Part shown: positions 34,640 through 45,766 of the stretch, one piece after another
Layout of the letters: each line of letters starts with the position of its first letter
Position numbering within the stretch: position 1 is the stretch's first letter
Assembly (NCBI GenBank): GCA_013146195.2
Contig: CM028381.1
Span: 53,940,099 to 54,004,098 of the forward strand
Direction of reading: 5' to 3'
DNA: 64,000 nt
Source: Codonopsis lanceolata
Taxonomy: Eukaryota; Streptophyta; Magnoliopsida; Asterales; Campanulaceae
Program-made: the position numbers and the translations under genes
Notes under the pieces: model-generated
What the model saw: only the letters and a program-made list of their open reading frames with translations
Told to the model about the DNA's origin: nothing
Database searches by the model: none

Positions 34640-34850
34640 TGAATTGTATGGTACGTATATATGTAGATATACATATTCCTACTTGATTTCCCCTGATTGC
34701 TTGCATATGTATATATGTATATACATACTCCTACGATTAACCATGATTGCCTGCATATGTATATATATGTAGATATACATACTCCTACTTGATTTACCCT
34801 GATTGTCTTCGTATGTATATAATTGTAGATATGCATATCCTTACATGATA
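34640..34850 (+). repeat. tandem TA-rich repeat inside solo LTR B, about 60-bp unit
   Basis: Units of GTATATATGTAGATATACAT followed by ACTCCTACTTGATTTMCCCTGATTG and CTTGCATAT recur about three and a half times with point differences, with further decayed copies to about 34960. The small frames over it are repeat-encoded, not genes. Confidence 0.75.
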
Positions 34851-36004
34851 AACTTCCATGAATGAATTGTTTGGTACATAAACGAATTTACATACCACAC
34901 CTGATAATCCTATGAGAGACTTGGTATATGTATATTTATAAATATGTATACTTCTACTCAATTATTCTATGAGAGGCTTGGGATGTTCTACAACAAGATA
35001 TATATCCATAATCATGATTATTCTTGTGCCTTGCTCCTGACTTGTTTGACTGTTTGTGAACAGGGGATTCACCCTGATTCATCTTGGTAGTCTGGTAAAG
35101 GACCGGTTTCCATACAGTACAACCCGACTTACTGGGTCTTCGTCGTAACACGATATCATTTCCTCTTATGGCAATTTTCAAATTTTGTCATATTGTTTAG
35201 TAGTAACGTACTGGGTCATTATGACTCATCCCGTACTTTGTTTTCTAGTTGCAGTTCAGGAGTCGTATTGAGGACGCATAGTACGTGACCGTAGCGAGAC
35301 CACGGTTGATCGGCGCTCGAGCTTAGTGCGTGTGTTCGTGATTGTAATAGTCTATTCGAGTAATAGCTTGTGGACTCCTATCTCATCTAGCATCCTTGAC
35401 TTGTGTATCATATTATATTAATCACGTGAGCTCGTTGTATTGTAAGGTTATTTAGACTTTGATCAATGGGTAGAATACTTGGGTTTTGATTTGGTTCTCC
35501 TTTGGGCCGACGTGTTGTGTCGTTGCTCATAGCCTTGGTTTTCTATATTCAGTTGTATCCCGCAGTAGCTTTGGGCTTTTCTCTATCCTAGTTATTATTA
35601 TTATTGTTGGTTAACCCCGGTATGCTTTAGCCGTGGGTAAGTGTTTTATCAGGTTGGTCCCTTCTTTGAAACGCAGCTGGAGTCCGATGGTTTGTCCAGC
35701 GTCTGCAATGTTGCGGCACGCGAGTTTCTTTTTCTTTCCTTCTTGAGATTTATGTCTCTCTTGGTATCTTTGGCCTTGGTTTCGAACTTCATAGCTCGGG
35801 ACTACTTTTCCATGTCGTTTCCGCATACTGAATTTTGTAAACCCGTATTTTTAGTACGGCCTTATATTTGTGTTTCGAGCTTTTGTTAGCTCGACTGTCC
35901 GACTCGCACTATTGATTTATAAGTGCTTGCCCTCTTCCTGCCTTGTCCTAGCGACGTGACCTTGGGATTCCGTTCCGGAATCCGGGTCGGGTCGCCACAA
36001 AACT

Positions 36005-36757
36005 CGAGGTAATGAGTCTCCTGGTTAAGTCCCAAGGTCATTGGTTCTGGATACTATTGGGTTTAGACATGGTTCGGCATGTGATCGGACATGTATCGTA
36101 CGTGTACTACGGCAACACGCCTATGGTATTTGAGATACAAGCCAGAGATGGAAAGCTCGCACATTTGTATATCTTAATTATGTGTTTAATTACGACGAGT
36201 CGATGTGCATTATAACATGATCAACGTGATCTGTGCAAGTATATGTACATCTATAGTTGATTTACATGTATTATAACATGTGCCTCACAACATGCCATGT
36301 AGTTGTATATAGTAACTTACTGAGTTATCACTCACCCCGTTCCCTTTATTTGTTTTCCTTAGATCTCAACCAGGCAGGGAGTTCGAGGTGAGGCCGGCGA
36401 AGCACTCGTGTACAACAGGTTATCTTTTGTTATACAACTCCATAGGAGTTTGAATTTGTATAGTGTGAGGATGGGTTGTTGTTATGTAGAGTTATATACG
36501 CTCTACTTTGTGTACTTTGACGTTACTGGTCTTGTACTATCTTTTGATATCGGAGTTTAACTTCGTGCATGTGCATTATATTACACTAGTCGGTTGGTTG
36601 TGATGTTTATATTAATCACAGGAGTAACTATGTTTTATCAGGTGATTTTATTAGCCTATTATTAGTGGGGGCTTTGCACGAGTTTTGCTGTTTATATGTT
36701 TGTTCGACGCTCGACCGAGGCTCGTATAGAGATTGGGGGTCGGGTCGTCGAATTCAC
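36005..36757 (+). mobile_element. third related LTR fragment (C)
   Basis: It shares with LTRs A and B the block CTGAGTTATCACTCACCCCG (36319-36340; compare CTGGGTCATTATGACTCATCCCG in B), then TTTGTTTTCCTTAG (acceptor-like, AG at 36361-36362) and a G-rich tail ending GGGGGTCGGGTCGTC, like the GGGTCG end of B. Only the 3' part is present, and it is cut by the TIR-element copy at about 36768. It is a diverged member of the same LTR group. Confidence 0.55.
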
Positions 36758-36767
36758 TCCCAAAAGT

Positions 36768-37815
36768 CCAAAACAAAACTTAACCCAGAATCTAATCTAG
36801 GTTTTGTCAACTCCCTCCAAATTTCTCTCTCTTAACTAGGAAGTAGATATGCATTTCCATTTCATTATCAATTTTCTTATCTTAATAATGAAACCAAAGT
36901 AATCAAAAGATATGAAAACTCTTACTAATAGCTACCCGTCTCCATCTCCAATTTCCTGTATGGAGTTGGATCCACTCACCTTCTCTGGTGAAACCCAATC
37001 ACCACCGAAATTAATCAATTTCTCACCCCCTTCATCCTCTTACATGACTTTACCTTTATTTTCTCTCTCCTAATTCTTTAAATAATCAAACCTAGCTAGT
37101 TGCTATGCAGCTGCTAAGAGGTTGAAATCATCTAGAGCCAAAGCTTTTTCAACACTTCTCAATTTTGATGCTTTATTTTATGCCATTTACATGTCGGTTG
37201 CATGCCCAACTTTCTCGAGAAAAATTGAAGAGTATTTCAATAAAACCTTACCATTTCTTTTCATTAAAGCCCGTCTCTTCTTTGATGAATTAGTTGATAA
37301 GGGTTATGAGTTTTCTTTTAATCGCGTGTTTTTACAAGGGTTTTTAGTAAGTATACTCTATAGGCTCTGATTTATACTTTAGGCGCGACTTTTGCAAGGG
37401 AGAGAATGAGGGAGATCGGAGTTGGAGTTTGGCTAGAATCAAAGGAGGATGAAGCTAGAATTGTGATAGGCTTGACCGGAGTAGTAAAGGTTTGTGCTGG
37501 ACATGGCGGCTACTCTGGTAGGGCTGGAGATGGTGACTATTATAGTAGAACCAGAGATGGGGACTTGCACTGGGAAAAGAGAAAATGAGAGGGTGTTAGA
37601 TTAGGGTTTTTACTTTTAATATATTTACTCAACCACATAAAAGAAATGACATTTTTGCATCGCTCGTGGAAGACCATGTGCTATTTAACGTGAATTTTCT
37701 AACGTCCATCACGGGTAGAGTGGAAAATGGGAAAAAAAATGTTACATTAGATACCATTATCAAACAAAGCTTAGGTTGGGGTTCACTATGTGATTTGGTG
37801 GATACTTTATGGGAA
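36768..37815. mobile_element. non-autonomous TIR transposon, copy 2 (inverted relative to 13597-15031, truncated)
   Basis: The reverse complement of 14700-13597 matches this segment throughout. Examples are CTCACCTTCTCTGGTGAAACCC (37000), TTTTTACAAGGGTTTTTAGTAAGTATACT (37330), the GGCTAGAATCAAAGGAGGATG block (37430) and the right TIR with GAAGACCATGTGCTATTTAACGTG (37668) ending GGCAAATTGGCC (37815). The left TIR is missing, cut near LTR fragment C. Short frames such as 37122-37370 are parts of the element body and are not supported as genes. Confidence 0.7.
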
Positions 37816-38147
37816 ATGGCAAATTGGCCGTATAATTATTTTTGAATTATTGAAACAATTATTTATTATTTTCATTTAAAAACATATTTTAAATACTAAA
37901 TGGTTAACTAAATAATGAAGTTATAACCAAATCTCATTTTGCAAGCAAAATGACCAAAATAATCGTCATGTGACATACACATATCATTTTCCATTACTAT
38001 TTTAAACGTCCATAGACGGGAGGGGGCAAAGTGGGACAAATATAAAAATAAGGTATGAAAGTGAGACACTTCGTAGGTTAGGGTGCAATGTGAGATTTAA
38101 TGTGTAATTTTCGGAGCTAATCATATTTTGGTTCAATTGAAATTAGT
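37816..38147. repeat. repeat block A, inverted copy beside TIR element copy 2
   Basis: Reverse complement of 13596-13275 with only point and small indel differences. It ends at CTAATCATATTTTGG. At 38148 a new TIR-like start, TCCAAAATGCAATTTTTCCC then TAAAGTATCCACC, resembles the terminus of the TIR element in direct orientation. Confidence 0.7.
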
Positions 38148-39780
38148 CCAAAATGCAATTTTTCCCTAAAGTATCCACCGAATCCACTTTGCCCCTGAAC
38201 GTAGTTTTGTAGCATTTCCATATTTCATGTCAAATTTGGTGATTGGGATATCACGTCCGATAATCGTAGTGATAGACGTGGTGATGAATAATGTGTAAGA
38301 TTGAGAATTTGCTCCAATCAAACCATAAACAATATCAACGGTGCCGATGAGAAGTTTGTTGGAGTTGAAGCTAGGGACGACAAAGACGAATTAAACCATG
38401 CCATGTCTCAACATTGTTGATGGGTTCAAATATGAGTTTTGAAATTCATGGTGTATGCTTGTGTACTGTGTGGTAAGAGAGAGAGAGGGAGAACTGAATT
38501 GTGGAGTTGGTCATTGAACATCGGTGACAACTTTAATTTTTTGTAGGTTTTTATTTATGGCAGTCTTGACACCTGAGTGTGGTTATCTGATTTTGAGTTC
38601 TAAAGAGAGTCTAAATTCCAGAAACGACATAATTAAGCAAAGTGTACAACAACAATGTGTTAATCTAAGATAGTAAGTTTGAATTGTTTTTAATTCACAT
38701 TATTGAAAAATATATTTAAAAATAGTCAACAAAAAAGACAAATGTGTAGGATAAGTTGTTATACTATTAGTAAAAACATACATCATAAATGACAAAAAAA
38801 CAAAGTATCAGAAAAGCTTAACACACAACAACATACTTATTAGTCTCAAAAATTGTAAAGATTAAAACACAAAAAAAAATTCAATAATTAAGAGTAAACA
38901 AAAAAAAGAAGGAATTTGAAAATCACTTTTAAAAAAATCATTAACACCACGTGTAACACACATAAATATTACTAGTATGTCTAAAATGTATAGGCTTCTT
39001 TAAATATATTCTCCGTATCTCGTCCTCATCCAAAAAAAAGGGTCTTAATTTTTTTTTGCCAACTTAATTAAACGTTGACATAGGACTTCCAAAAATTAGA
39101 CATATCCTTATAAAATTCTAAAAAAGATACTAGTATTCTTAATATTGTGTTATAGGCTTCTTTAAACATATTCTCCCTCCTTTGTCCCCATGAAAAAAAG
39201 TTTTAGTTAGACTTTTCTTGGTCAACTTAATTAAACATTGACCGAAGACTTACAAAAATTTGACATATCCTATAACATTCTAAAAAATATAGTATTCTTA
39301 ATATTGTATTGTAATTTTTTTACATAAGAAGTATAACTACATGTTAAATACTGATTTGATATTGTCCTAGCTTTTTCATTTCATGCAAATAAATATAGAA
39401 AACTCGTGATGGACAAAAAAAATGACCTTGATTTTTGAACTGAATGGGTATTAAGTTTTTTCTTTTCCTTAATTATATTCTTATCTCAACACTTCTTTTT
39501 AAAGCAAAAAATTGTAAATCCAAAAGAGTCATTAATTGACAGCTGGACATAGAACAAACAATTGGACTTTGTTACGGATGTGTGTATTGTGGCGAATTCA
39601 GAAATAAATTTCAACGGGGTCACAAATGGTAAGCATTTGTCTGCCCCCGTGTGTGTGTGTGAGAGGGAGAGAGAGAGTAGATATTGAGTGTAAAGGCGAT
39701 AGCAATACGTGATATCAACAACGTAAGGCAACACCACACCATTGCTATCAACATTGGACTTGATATTTATCAAATGGTAT
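38148..39780. other. unassigned stretch with a 160-bp tandem duplication
   Basis: No supported gene. At about 38992-39150 and 39152-39310 a 160-bp unit is repeated in tandem: TAGGCTTCTTTAAA(T/C)ATATTCTCC, GCCAACTTAATTAAACGTTGAC / GTCAACTTAATTAAACATTGAC, GACATATCC, TAGTATTCTTAATATTGT. The CTCC...TTTGTCCCCATGAAAAAAAG start in copy 2 recalls a decayed Stowaway MITE. The minus-strand frame 39486-39926 lies opposite the coding remnant that follows and is dismissed. Confidence 0.5.
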
Positions 39781-39785
39781 ACATT

Positions 39786-40592
39786 TTCATCTTCTGTTAT
39801 CAACTCTATTCTAAACACACCAGAATCTGGACCGTTTGAAATGGACATTGATCTGAACTCTTGTGTTTTTGAAATGGCTGGTGGAAAGCTGTCCAAATGG
39901 CCTGTTAAAGGCACCTCTCTTGGCACCTCCCAACTCTCCTCACTTTATGCCTTCCTTCATAAATCTGTTGTGCCAACTGGTCTCCCACAACCAATTCCAA
40001 CACCATTACTGAGGAGCATGCTAAGGTGCTTTACATGTTTGGAACTCATGCCCCTTTTGATTTTGGATATTTTGTGTTTAGAAAAATCTCCTCCATGGCT
40101 AAAACTGAGGGAGACAAAAGGTCCCTAATCTTCCCATCTCTAATTTATAAAATTATAGTGTCTCAGGGCTAGTCTCCTCTACCTTCTACAAGATTGTCTC
40201 CCCTTCTTGAACCCCTTCATATTTCTGCAAAATTATTAAGGGGATATAGGGTTGTTAACTTGCCTCTTATTCATCCTTATGTCCCTGCATTTTCTGCACC
40301 TGGCCCTTCACAACAAACTGCCTCACCTTCAGTGCATGTTCCATCAAATGTTTCATCCAATGTTACAACATCAGTCATGACTGCACATCCAACAGCCCCA
40401 ATGTCTGTTGCCTTTGTAACTGCACAGCTGCAAATGGTTCAATCTCAGTTAGCTATTCTGACTGCTCAGTCTTCTCTTCTCACCACTTTAGCTGCTCAGT
40501 ATACAGCCTGGTTAGCTCTTAATTCTGGTCAAACAGGGGGTGAAGCTGCAAGAGTTCCCAAGCTGCTCTCTGCACCGATGCCAAGCTGATCC
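39786..40592 (+). pseudogene. putative plant transposon protein domain (PF20167-like) fragment
   Basis: Three adjoining frames read as one protein. 39850-39990 gives SKWPVKGTSLGTSQL, LYAFLHKSVVPTG. After a 1-bp shift 40005-40160 gives EEHAKVLYMFGTHAPFDFG, FVFRKISSMAK, FPSLIYKIIVSQG and a stop. 40194-40589 gives a Pro/Ser/Ala-rich tail with PLLEPLHISAKLLRGYRVVN. The W..F......PT........A..LY......FD.G..VF..I......FPSLIY..I...G spacing is that of the 'putative plant transposon protein' domain found in retrotransposon-linked genes. It lies 290 bp upstream of a polypurine tract and LTR start on the same strand, so it probably belonged to a retroelement. The frameshift and stop indicate decay. Confidence 0.55.
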
Positions 40593-40878
40593 TGAAGCTC
40601 AGCAAAACTGATTTTGAAAACTTGTGTAATCTGTGGTTCTCACATTTTTCATGGTTGTCATCTTATGTCTTTGAAAACTTGTGATGTTGGTTGTTCTGAA
40701 CATTTACATTGTCCCTTGGTTTGTAATATGTAACTATAAACAATACTTATGGTTTGTTATGTCGGGTTAATTATGATATCATGTTTAGGGGGTGTTTGTC
40801 ATCTCTAAATCTTTGCAGGAAATCTGTGGCTATTGGTCTTGGTAACACTTGATTTGGATTTGACCAGAAATGCTCAAC

Positions 40879-41522
40879 AAAGGGGGTGATTGTAAGGGTA
40901 AAATAGGCAAGGCCTATTTTATCTTGCTTTCACCTTTCTTGGTCAAAGTAGGTTTTTAAATTAGTTAGTGTTAATTTAGGACTTAGAATTTTGTGTTAGA
41001 TTTAGTTTAGTTAATTTTTGGTAGCAAGATCTCTTTGTAGATTTCGGCTACATTATTTTTAGTAACTAAATCTTGGGAAGTATCCTAGTCAAACCAAGAC
41101 TCTTTTCTTTCCTCATAATTGGTAAGAAAATCTTGCAAGTTTGAAAAAGTTGGTGATTTTTCCATTGAATTGCTAATCCTTTTCCTTGTAGAATGTGGTA
41201 TCTTTTGCCGTGTGTTTGTAGGGGTTGCCGAATATATATTGAGGGCTGGAATACGGGTTTGAGGTAGAGCTTGTGAGAAAGAATCAAGGCAAAGTGTCTG
41301 AGAGCAGAAACCATAACATTCAGAATCAGTTCTTCCAGAAAAAAAGCTCCATCGCTGAAGGCTGTCAATGTTGCAACATTGGCAGTAACAACAGTTTTCT
41401 GAAAAACTGTTTTGTGCTTCCTGTTCTTGTTTTTAAGGAAGCTGTCCTTATTTATTTCCCACGTTTTGTTTAACTGTTTTATGTGGGATTTTATTCTCCA
41501 AGATACATTGTCTTGTGAGAAT
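40879..41522 (+). mobile_element. polypurine tract and left part of a 3' LTR
   Basis: AAAGGGGGTGAT (40879-40890) directly precedes TGTAAGGGTAAAATAGGC (40891). A purine tract followed by a TG start is the normal junction between the internal region and the 3' LTR. A TATA-like ATATATATTGAG lies at about 41231. The LTR is interrupted at 41523-41538 by the 16-bp sequence next to the poly(A) tail of LINE copy 2. Its likely continuation is 31254-31461, giving an LTR of about 0.86 kb. Confidence 0.5.
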
Positions 41523-41842
41523 TTTTGCTAGTGATTTCTTTTTTTTTTCTTTTTTTTTTTAAAGAAAAAGAATATATATAAAACGGAGGAACAGACAAGA
41601 GGGGGACAACCTGCCTGACCCGAAGGGGCAAGGGGCGTAACCTCGACAACACAACAGATAAACAAACAAAACAAACCCAAAAACTAGACCCATTACAGCT
41701 TTCTGAAAGTGTAGTAACCACACGTATCCATAGCAATAGCTTTCTTCACAATTGCAGGAAGAGAAGAGAGCACAGTATATCTACGACTGTCACGATGTAT
41801 ATGAGCAGCTGCAGCCAAACGATCTGCCACAGAGTTTTTCTC

Positions 41843-44800
41843 TCAAAAAACATGATGTAAGCTGTACTCCAACAACAATGCACGACAATCCCGAAGTTCA
41901 TAACTATACTGCCAAGGATCAGCCTGAGACCCATTCAAAGCATTCACTGCAACTAAATAATCGGATTCCACCTCAACTGCCTCCAAGCACAACGACCTAC
42001 ATAATTGTAAACCATCCTTAAGAGCTAAAATTTCTCCTTTCATATTGGTACCTCTGCCATAGAAACTCAAGAAGGCTCCAACAAACGCACCCATGTCATC
42101 CCGAATGACACCTCCGCCGGTGCAAATTCCGTGTATAGAAGAACCATCCGTGTTCAACTTATACTTATGATTTTGAGACGGCGACCATTTCAGCCATAAA
42201 CCACGAGCCGTAGGAATCCGCTGAATTTGAATGTTAAGAGATTGCATAGCCATGCAATTATTCAAACTGCTTCTAGCCTTTGGAAAACAAAGGGTGGACA
42301 TGTCCCGAATGCTCTCTAAAACCCGCGCCCAAATGGCATCCACTGTCATCGGCGTATTGTCAAACACAGCAGCACATCTAGATTTCCAAACCTCCCAACA
42401 CAGAAAAACAAAAATACCAAAACGACAACATCCATCCTGCCGACGAAACGAACCATTCGACCAAATCGAAAAGAGGTGCTGGAGATTAGTGTAATCACTG
42501 ACCAACCTGAATCTAGCCGCGAACCTGTTCCAAAGAGTAGCTGCAGTTTCTGATCGGATGAATAAGTGATCAATCGATTCCACCCCAGGTGAACTTGGAC
42601 AACAATAACAACGGGAGGCCAACGCAATATGACGAGATTGGAGATTCGAATCCACGGGGAGAGCATTCTGGAACAGTTTCCAGAGAAAACCGCTCACCCG
42701 AGTCGGAATCCAATGCTGCCAGATTAATTTAGCCCATCGAACATTAGGCTCAGCCACACGATAGAATTTCCAGAAATCACTCGAACTGAAGCTTCCTGAA
42801 TTTGATAACGTGTAGACTAACTTATCAGGAATATCCTCCATGCATTGAACATGATATAAATATCCTTGCAATTCTGGATTAACTATAGCACGCAACTCAT
42901 CCAACTGTGGCATAGCATCCCGCACGGACAGATTTTTATCCAAAGGAAGGGGTCCAATCAATCTTTCCCCACACCAATTATCATCCCAAAATGAAATTTT
43001 ACCTTGCCCAACCACCCACCTACTGCATTGTTGAACTTTCCATAGTTGGGACAAAATAGCTTTCCAAGGAGTAGACAAACCAATAGATGGACCTGCGTTC
43101 TGAAGACCATATTTACCCAAGCAGAATTTGGCCCAAAGACCCTCGCCAACTAAAATACGCCAGGCAAGCTTGGCGTGCAAGGATTCCATCACCTGGACCA
43201 GAGGACGGATACCCAACCCCCCTTCCTCCGTTGGATGACAAACCTTGTGCCAAGCAATCCAATGAGTTCTCCGGGAGCCATTAGCATTCCACAAAAAATC
43301 GGCCATCCTTTGTTCCAGGCGATGAAGAACACTTTTAGGTAGCTTGAGAGCAGCCATTGCATAGATTGGAATACTACATAGGATAGATTTAATGAGAATT
43401 ATCTTAGCGCCGAATGAAAGGAGCCTCGCTCGCCAACCATTAATGCATTTAGCAATTTTAAACTCTAAATCCTCGAAATAAATTCTTTTCATCCGACCCT
43501 TAAAAAGCGGCATACCCAAATATTTCAAAGGCCATAACTATTGGGTACAGTCAGACCATCGGGATATTTGGAGAACTTTCCTCGCAGAACAATGTTTGGA
43601 AACATAGAAGCCACTTTTGTTTTTGTTAATCAGCTGCCCTGAGCTACTCTCGTAGTCTGACATAATTTGCTTCAAACCCATGACGGATTTCTTTCCCGCA
43701 TTACAGAAAACTAGCAGGTCATCAGCGAATAACAAATGAGAAACATTCACACCACCACGACCATGATAATAGGGAACAACTCGCCCCATATCAACCGCCC
43801 TGTTAATGTTATAGGATAGCACCTCCTGAGCTAAAATGAATAACATAGGCGATAGCGGATCTCCTTGGCGAACCCCCCGATGCGATTTGAAAAAACCATG
43901 GGACTCCCCATTGATTTTAAGAGAATACCAATTATTCTCTAGCAAACCACGAATGGAACTACAGAAACTCTCGCTGAAACCATGTGCCGACAAAGCCCGA
44001 AGAAGAAAAGGCCATTCCAACCGATCATACGCCTTAGACATATCAAATTTAAAAACAACATTTCCGCCTCGAATCTTCTTATCAATACGTTGCACCAACT
44101 CATGAGCCAACAAAACGTTTTCCTGAATACCCCGATCACGAACAAACCCAGATTGCTCCTGGGATATAAGATGAGGCACCAAGGAGGACAAACGAGAAGC
44201 ATATATTCTAGAAATTATTTTGGCCGAAAAGTTGCACAAGCTAATTGGTCTCAAATCACCAAAATTTTATGGGTTTTCGACTTTTGGTAACAGAACCAAG
44301 ACAGCCGAAGAGATACCCCTATGGAATGAAGCCCCTTGAAAAAACTCCTTAATCGCAGCCACAACGTCCAACTTGATTATGTCCCAATGACCTTGAAAGA
44401 AAAAGCACGTGAAACCGTCAGGGCCGGGCGCTATTTGGATTGAGCATTTTAATCGCCGACCAAATCTCTTCCTCGATAAATTTGAGCATTTAAAAGTAAA
44501 TTATCATCCGCGTCACCTTACGTGGAAAGTCTTGAAATAAATCTTCATCCACCACCGGATTATTAGAGGCAAAAAGATTGGAGAAATAATCGGTTGCCAT
44601 CGATCCGATTAACCCATTATCCTCACAAAGAGACCGTCAGCTAATCGACCCGCACTTTATTATGTTGGGCACGATCCTTAATGCTTGCGTGAAAGAAAGA
44701 AGTGTTCCTGTCGCCATCTTTGAGCCATAGCTGTCGCGATTTCTGCTCCAACAATTCATCTTCCCATTTCAGAAGTTGACTCAAATGCTTCTTGGCTGCC

Positions 44801-45758
44801 ACTAAACTATCTTCCACCGCAGAATCTCCTCCCTGTTGTAAGTCGAAATCAAGCCGCAAAATGGTATCCTGTATCGCCTCTATGTTGCGGTGAACATTCC
44901 CAAAAATATTCCAATTCCACCCTTTCAAAGCTTTGCGAAGAAGCTGCATTTTCCACATCCAGCCGAACCCCGACAAGGCTGTTGCCAGCGATTCTCAATG
45001 AAGGTAAAAATCTCGATGGTCCAACCACATGCGTTGGAACCGAAAACCACTCTTTTGGTTTGCTCTCATTCAAAACATTCCACCAACAAAGGAACATGGT
45101 CAGAAACATCGGTCACCAGGTGCTTTATTCGAAGTCTAGAAAATTGAGTTTTAAAATCACTATTAACAAGCACACGATCCAATCGCTTCCAAATTCTGTG
45201 ACCCCCAGACTGATTGTTACACCAAGTATACCTACTACCCTCAAAACCTGCATCCTCTAATCCAGCCTGCAGAATAAAATTGTTAAAATCATCCATTGCC
45301 CCAAAGTCGCAAGGAGCGCCCCCAAGCTTCTCTATAGAATGCGTAACCACATTAAAATCCCCTCCTACCAACCAAGGTCCTTGACACCGAATAGCAAAGG
45401 AAGCAAGGCTGATCCCAAAGCGGCGACGATCGGCCACGATCGCATCTCGCATATACAAAGGTGGCAAAGGCGATAAAGAATTGCCCAATTGGGTGACAAT
45501 AATAAAGCGATCTGAGCTATCAACCAAATTAATAACAACTTTGTTATTCCATAGAAGCCAAATGTGCTTATTAATAGGATTCAAGTGCAAGCTAGAATCA
45601 AAATGCATCCTTCGACAGAATTTGGACAGCCTGTCACCATGAGCTTTAGGCTCTAAAATAACACATAAAAAAGGTTTATGTTTATTCTTTAACATCCTAA
45701 GATAAGTTCTAGTGGGTTTATTACACACACCACGAGCATTCCATATAACTATCGTCAT
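41843..45758 (-). pseudogene. LINE ORF2 (endonuclease, reverse transcriptase, zf-RVT, RNase H), copy 2
   Basis: Endonuclease 45758-45066: VIWNARG, VGGDFNVV, GSRYTWCNN, SDHVPLLVE in one frame, better kept than in copy 1. Linker about 45050-44300 with several frameshifts. Reverse transcriptase 44254-43538 plus 43528-41843: FKFDMSKAYDRLEW, RGVRQGDPLSPMLF, LLFADDLLVF, then a single in-frame TAG where copy 1 has CAG (CTQ-Q-LWPL), after which 561 residues are open. These include LKYLGMPLFKGRMK, zf-RVT (WIPTRVSGFLWKLFQNALP, CYCCPSSPG, DHLF) and a plant RNase H (LNTDGSSIHG, GGGVIRDDMG, EILALKDGLQLC, VEVESDYLVAVNAL). The RNase H frame runs past VFREK into the 3' UTR with a shift near 41850. Confidence 0.9.
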
Positions 45759-45766
45759 AAAAAAAA

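Larger units (their letters stand above)
31536..35999 (+). mobile_element. solo LTR B, 4.46 kb (gypsy type) with perfect 5-bp TSD
   Basis: It runs from TGTAAGACCCCG (31536) to GGGTCGCCACA (35999). It is flanked by the 5-bp duplication AAACT at 31531-31535 and 36000-36004, which proves one insertion of an LTR-retrotransposon-type unit. No gag-pol or internal primer-binding site is inside, so it is a solo LTR left by LTR-LTR recombination. Its landmarks match element A: TTTATAA box (32473-32479), leader, donor-like GAG|GTACGTTAC (32691), TGGGTCATTATGACTCAT (35212-35229) and acceptor-like TTGTTTTCTAG (35238-35248). GC-rich GGCGCCCGCCTC repeats lie at 32230-32340. The size and TGTAA(C/G)ACCCCG start fit long-LTR gypsy lineages such as Tekay/Del or Tat/Ogre; I cannot decide which. 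Confidence 0.85.

Noticed and set aside
33645..35889. Small frames inside solo LTR B
   Set aside because: None matches a known domain, they are not collinear with frames in the related LTR A, and several are encoded by tandem repeats.
39486..39926. 146-residue minus-strand frame
   Set aside because: It lies opposite the PF20167-like remnant, contains GT/GA-repeat-encoded serine and leucine runs and has no domain.
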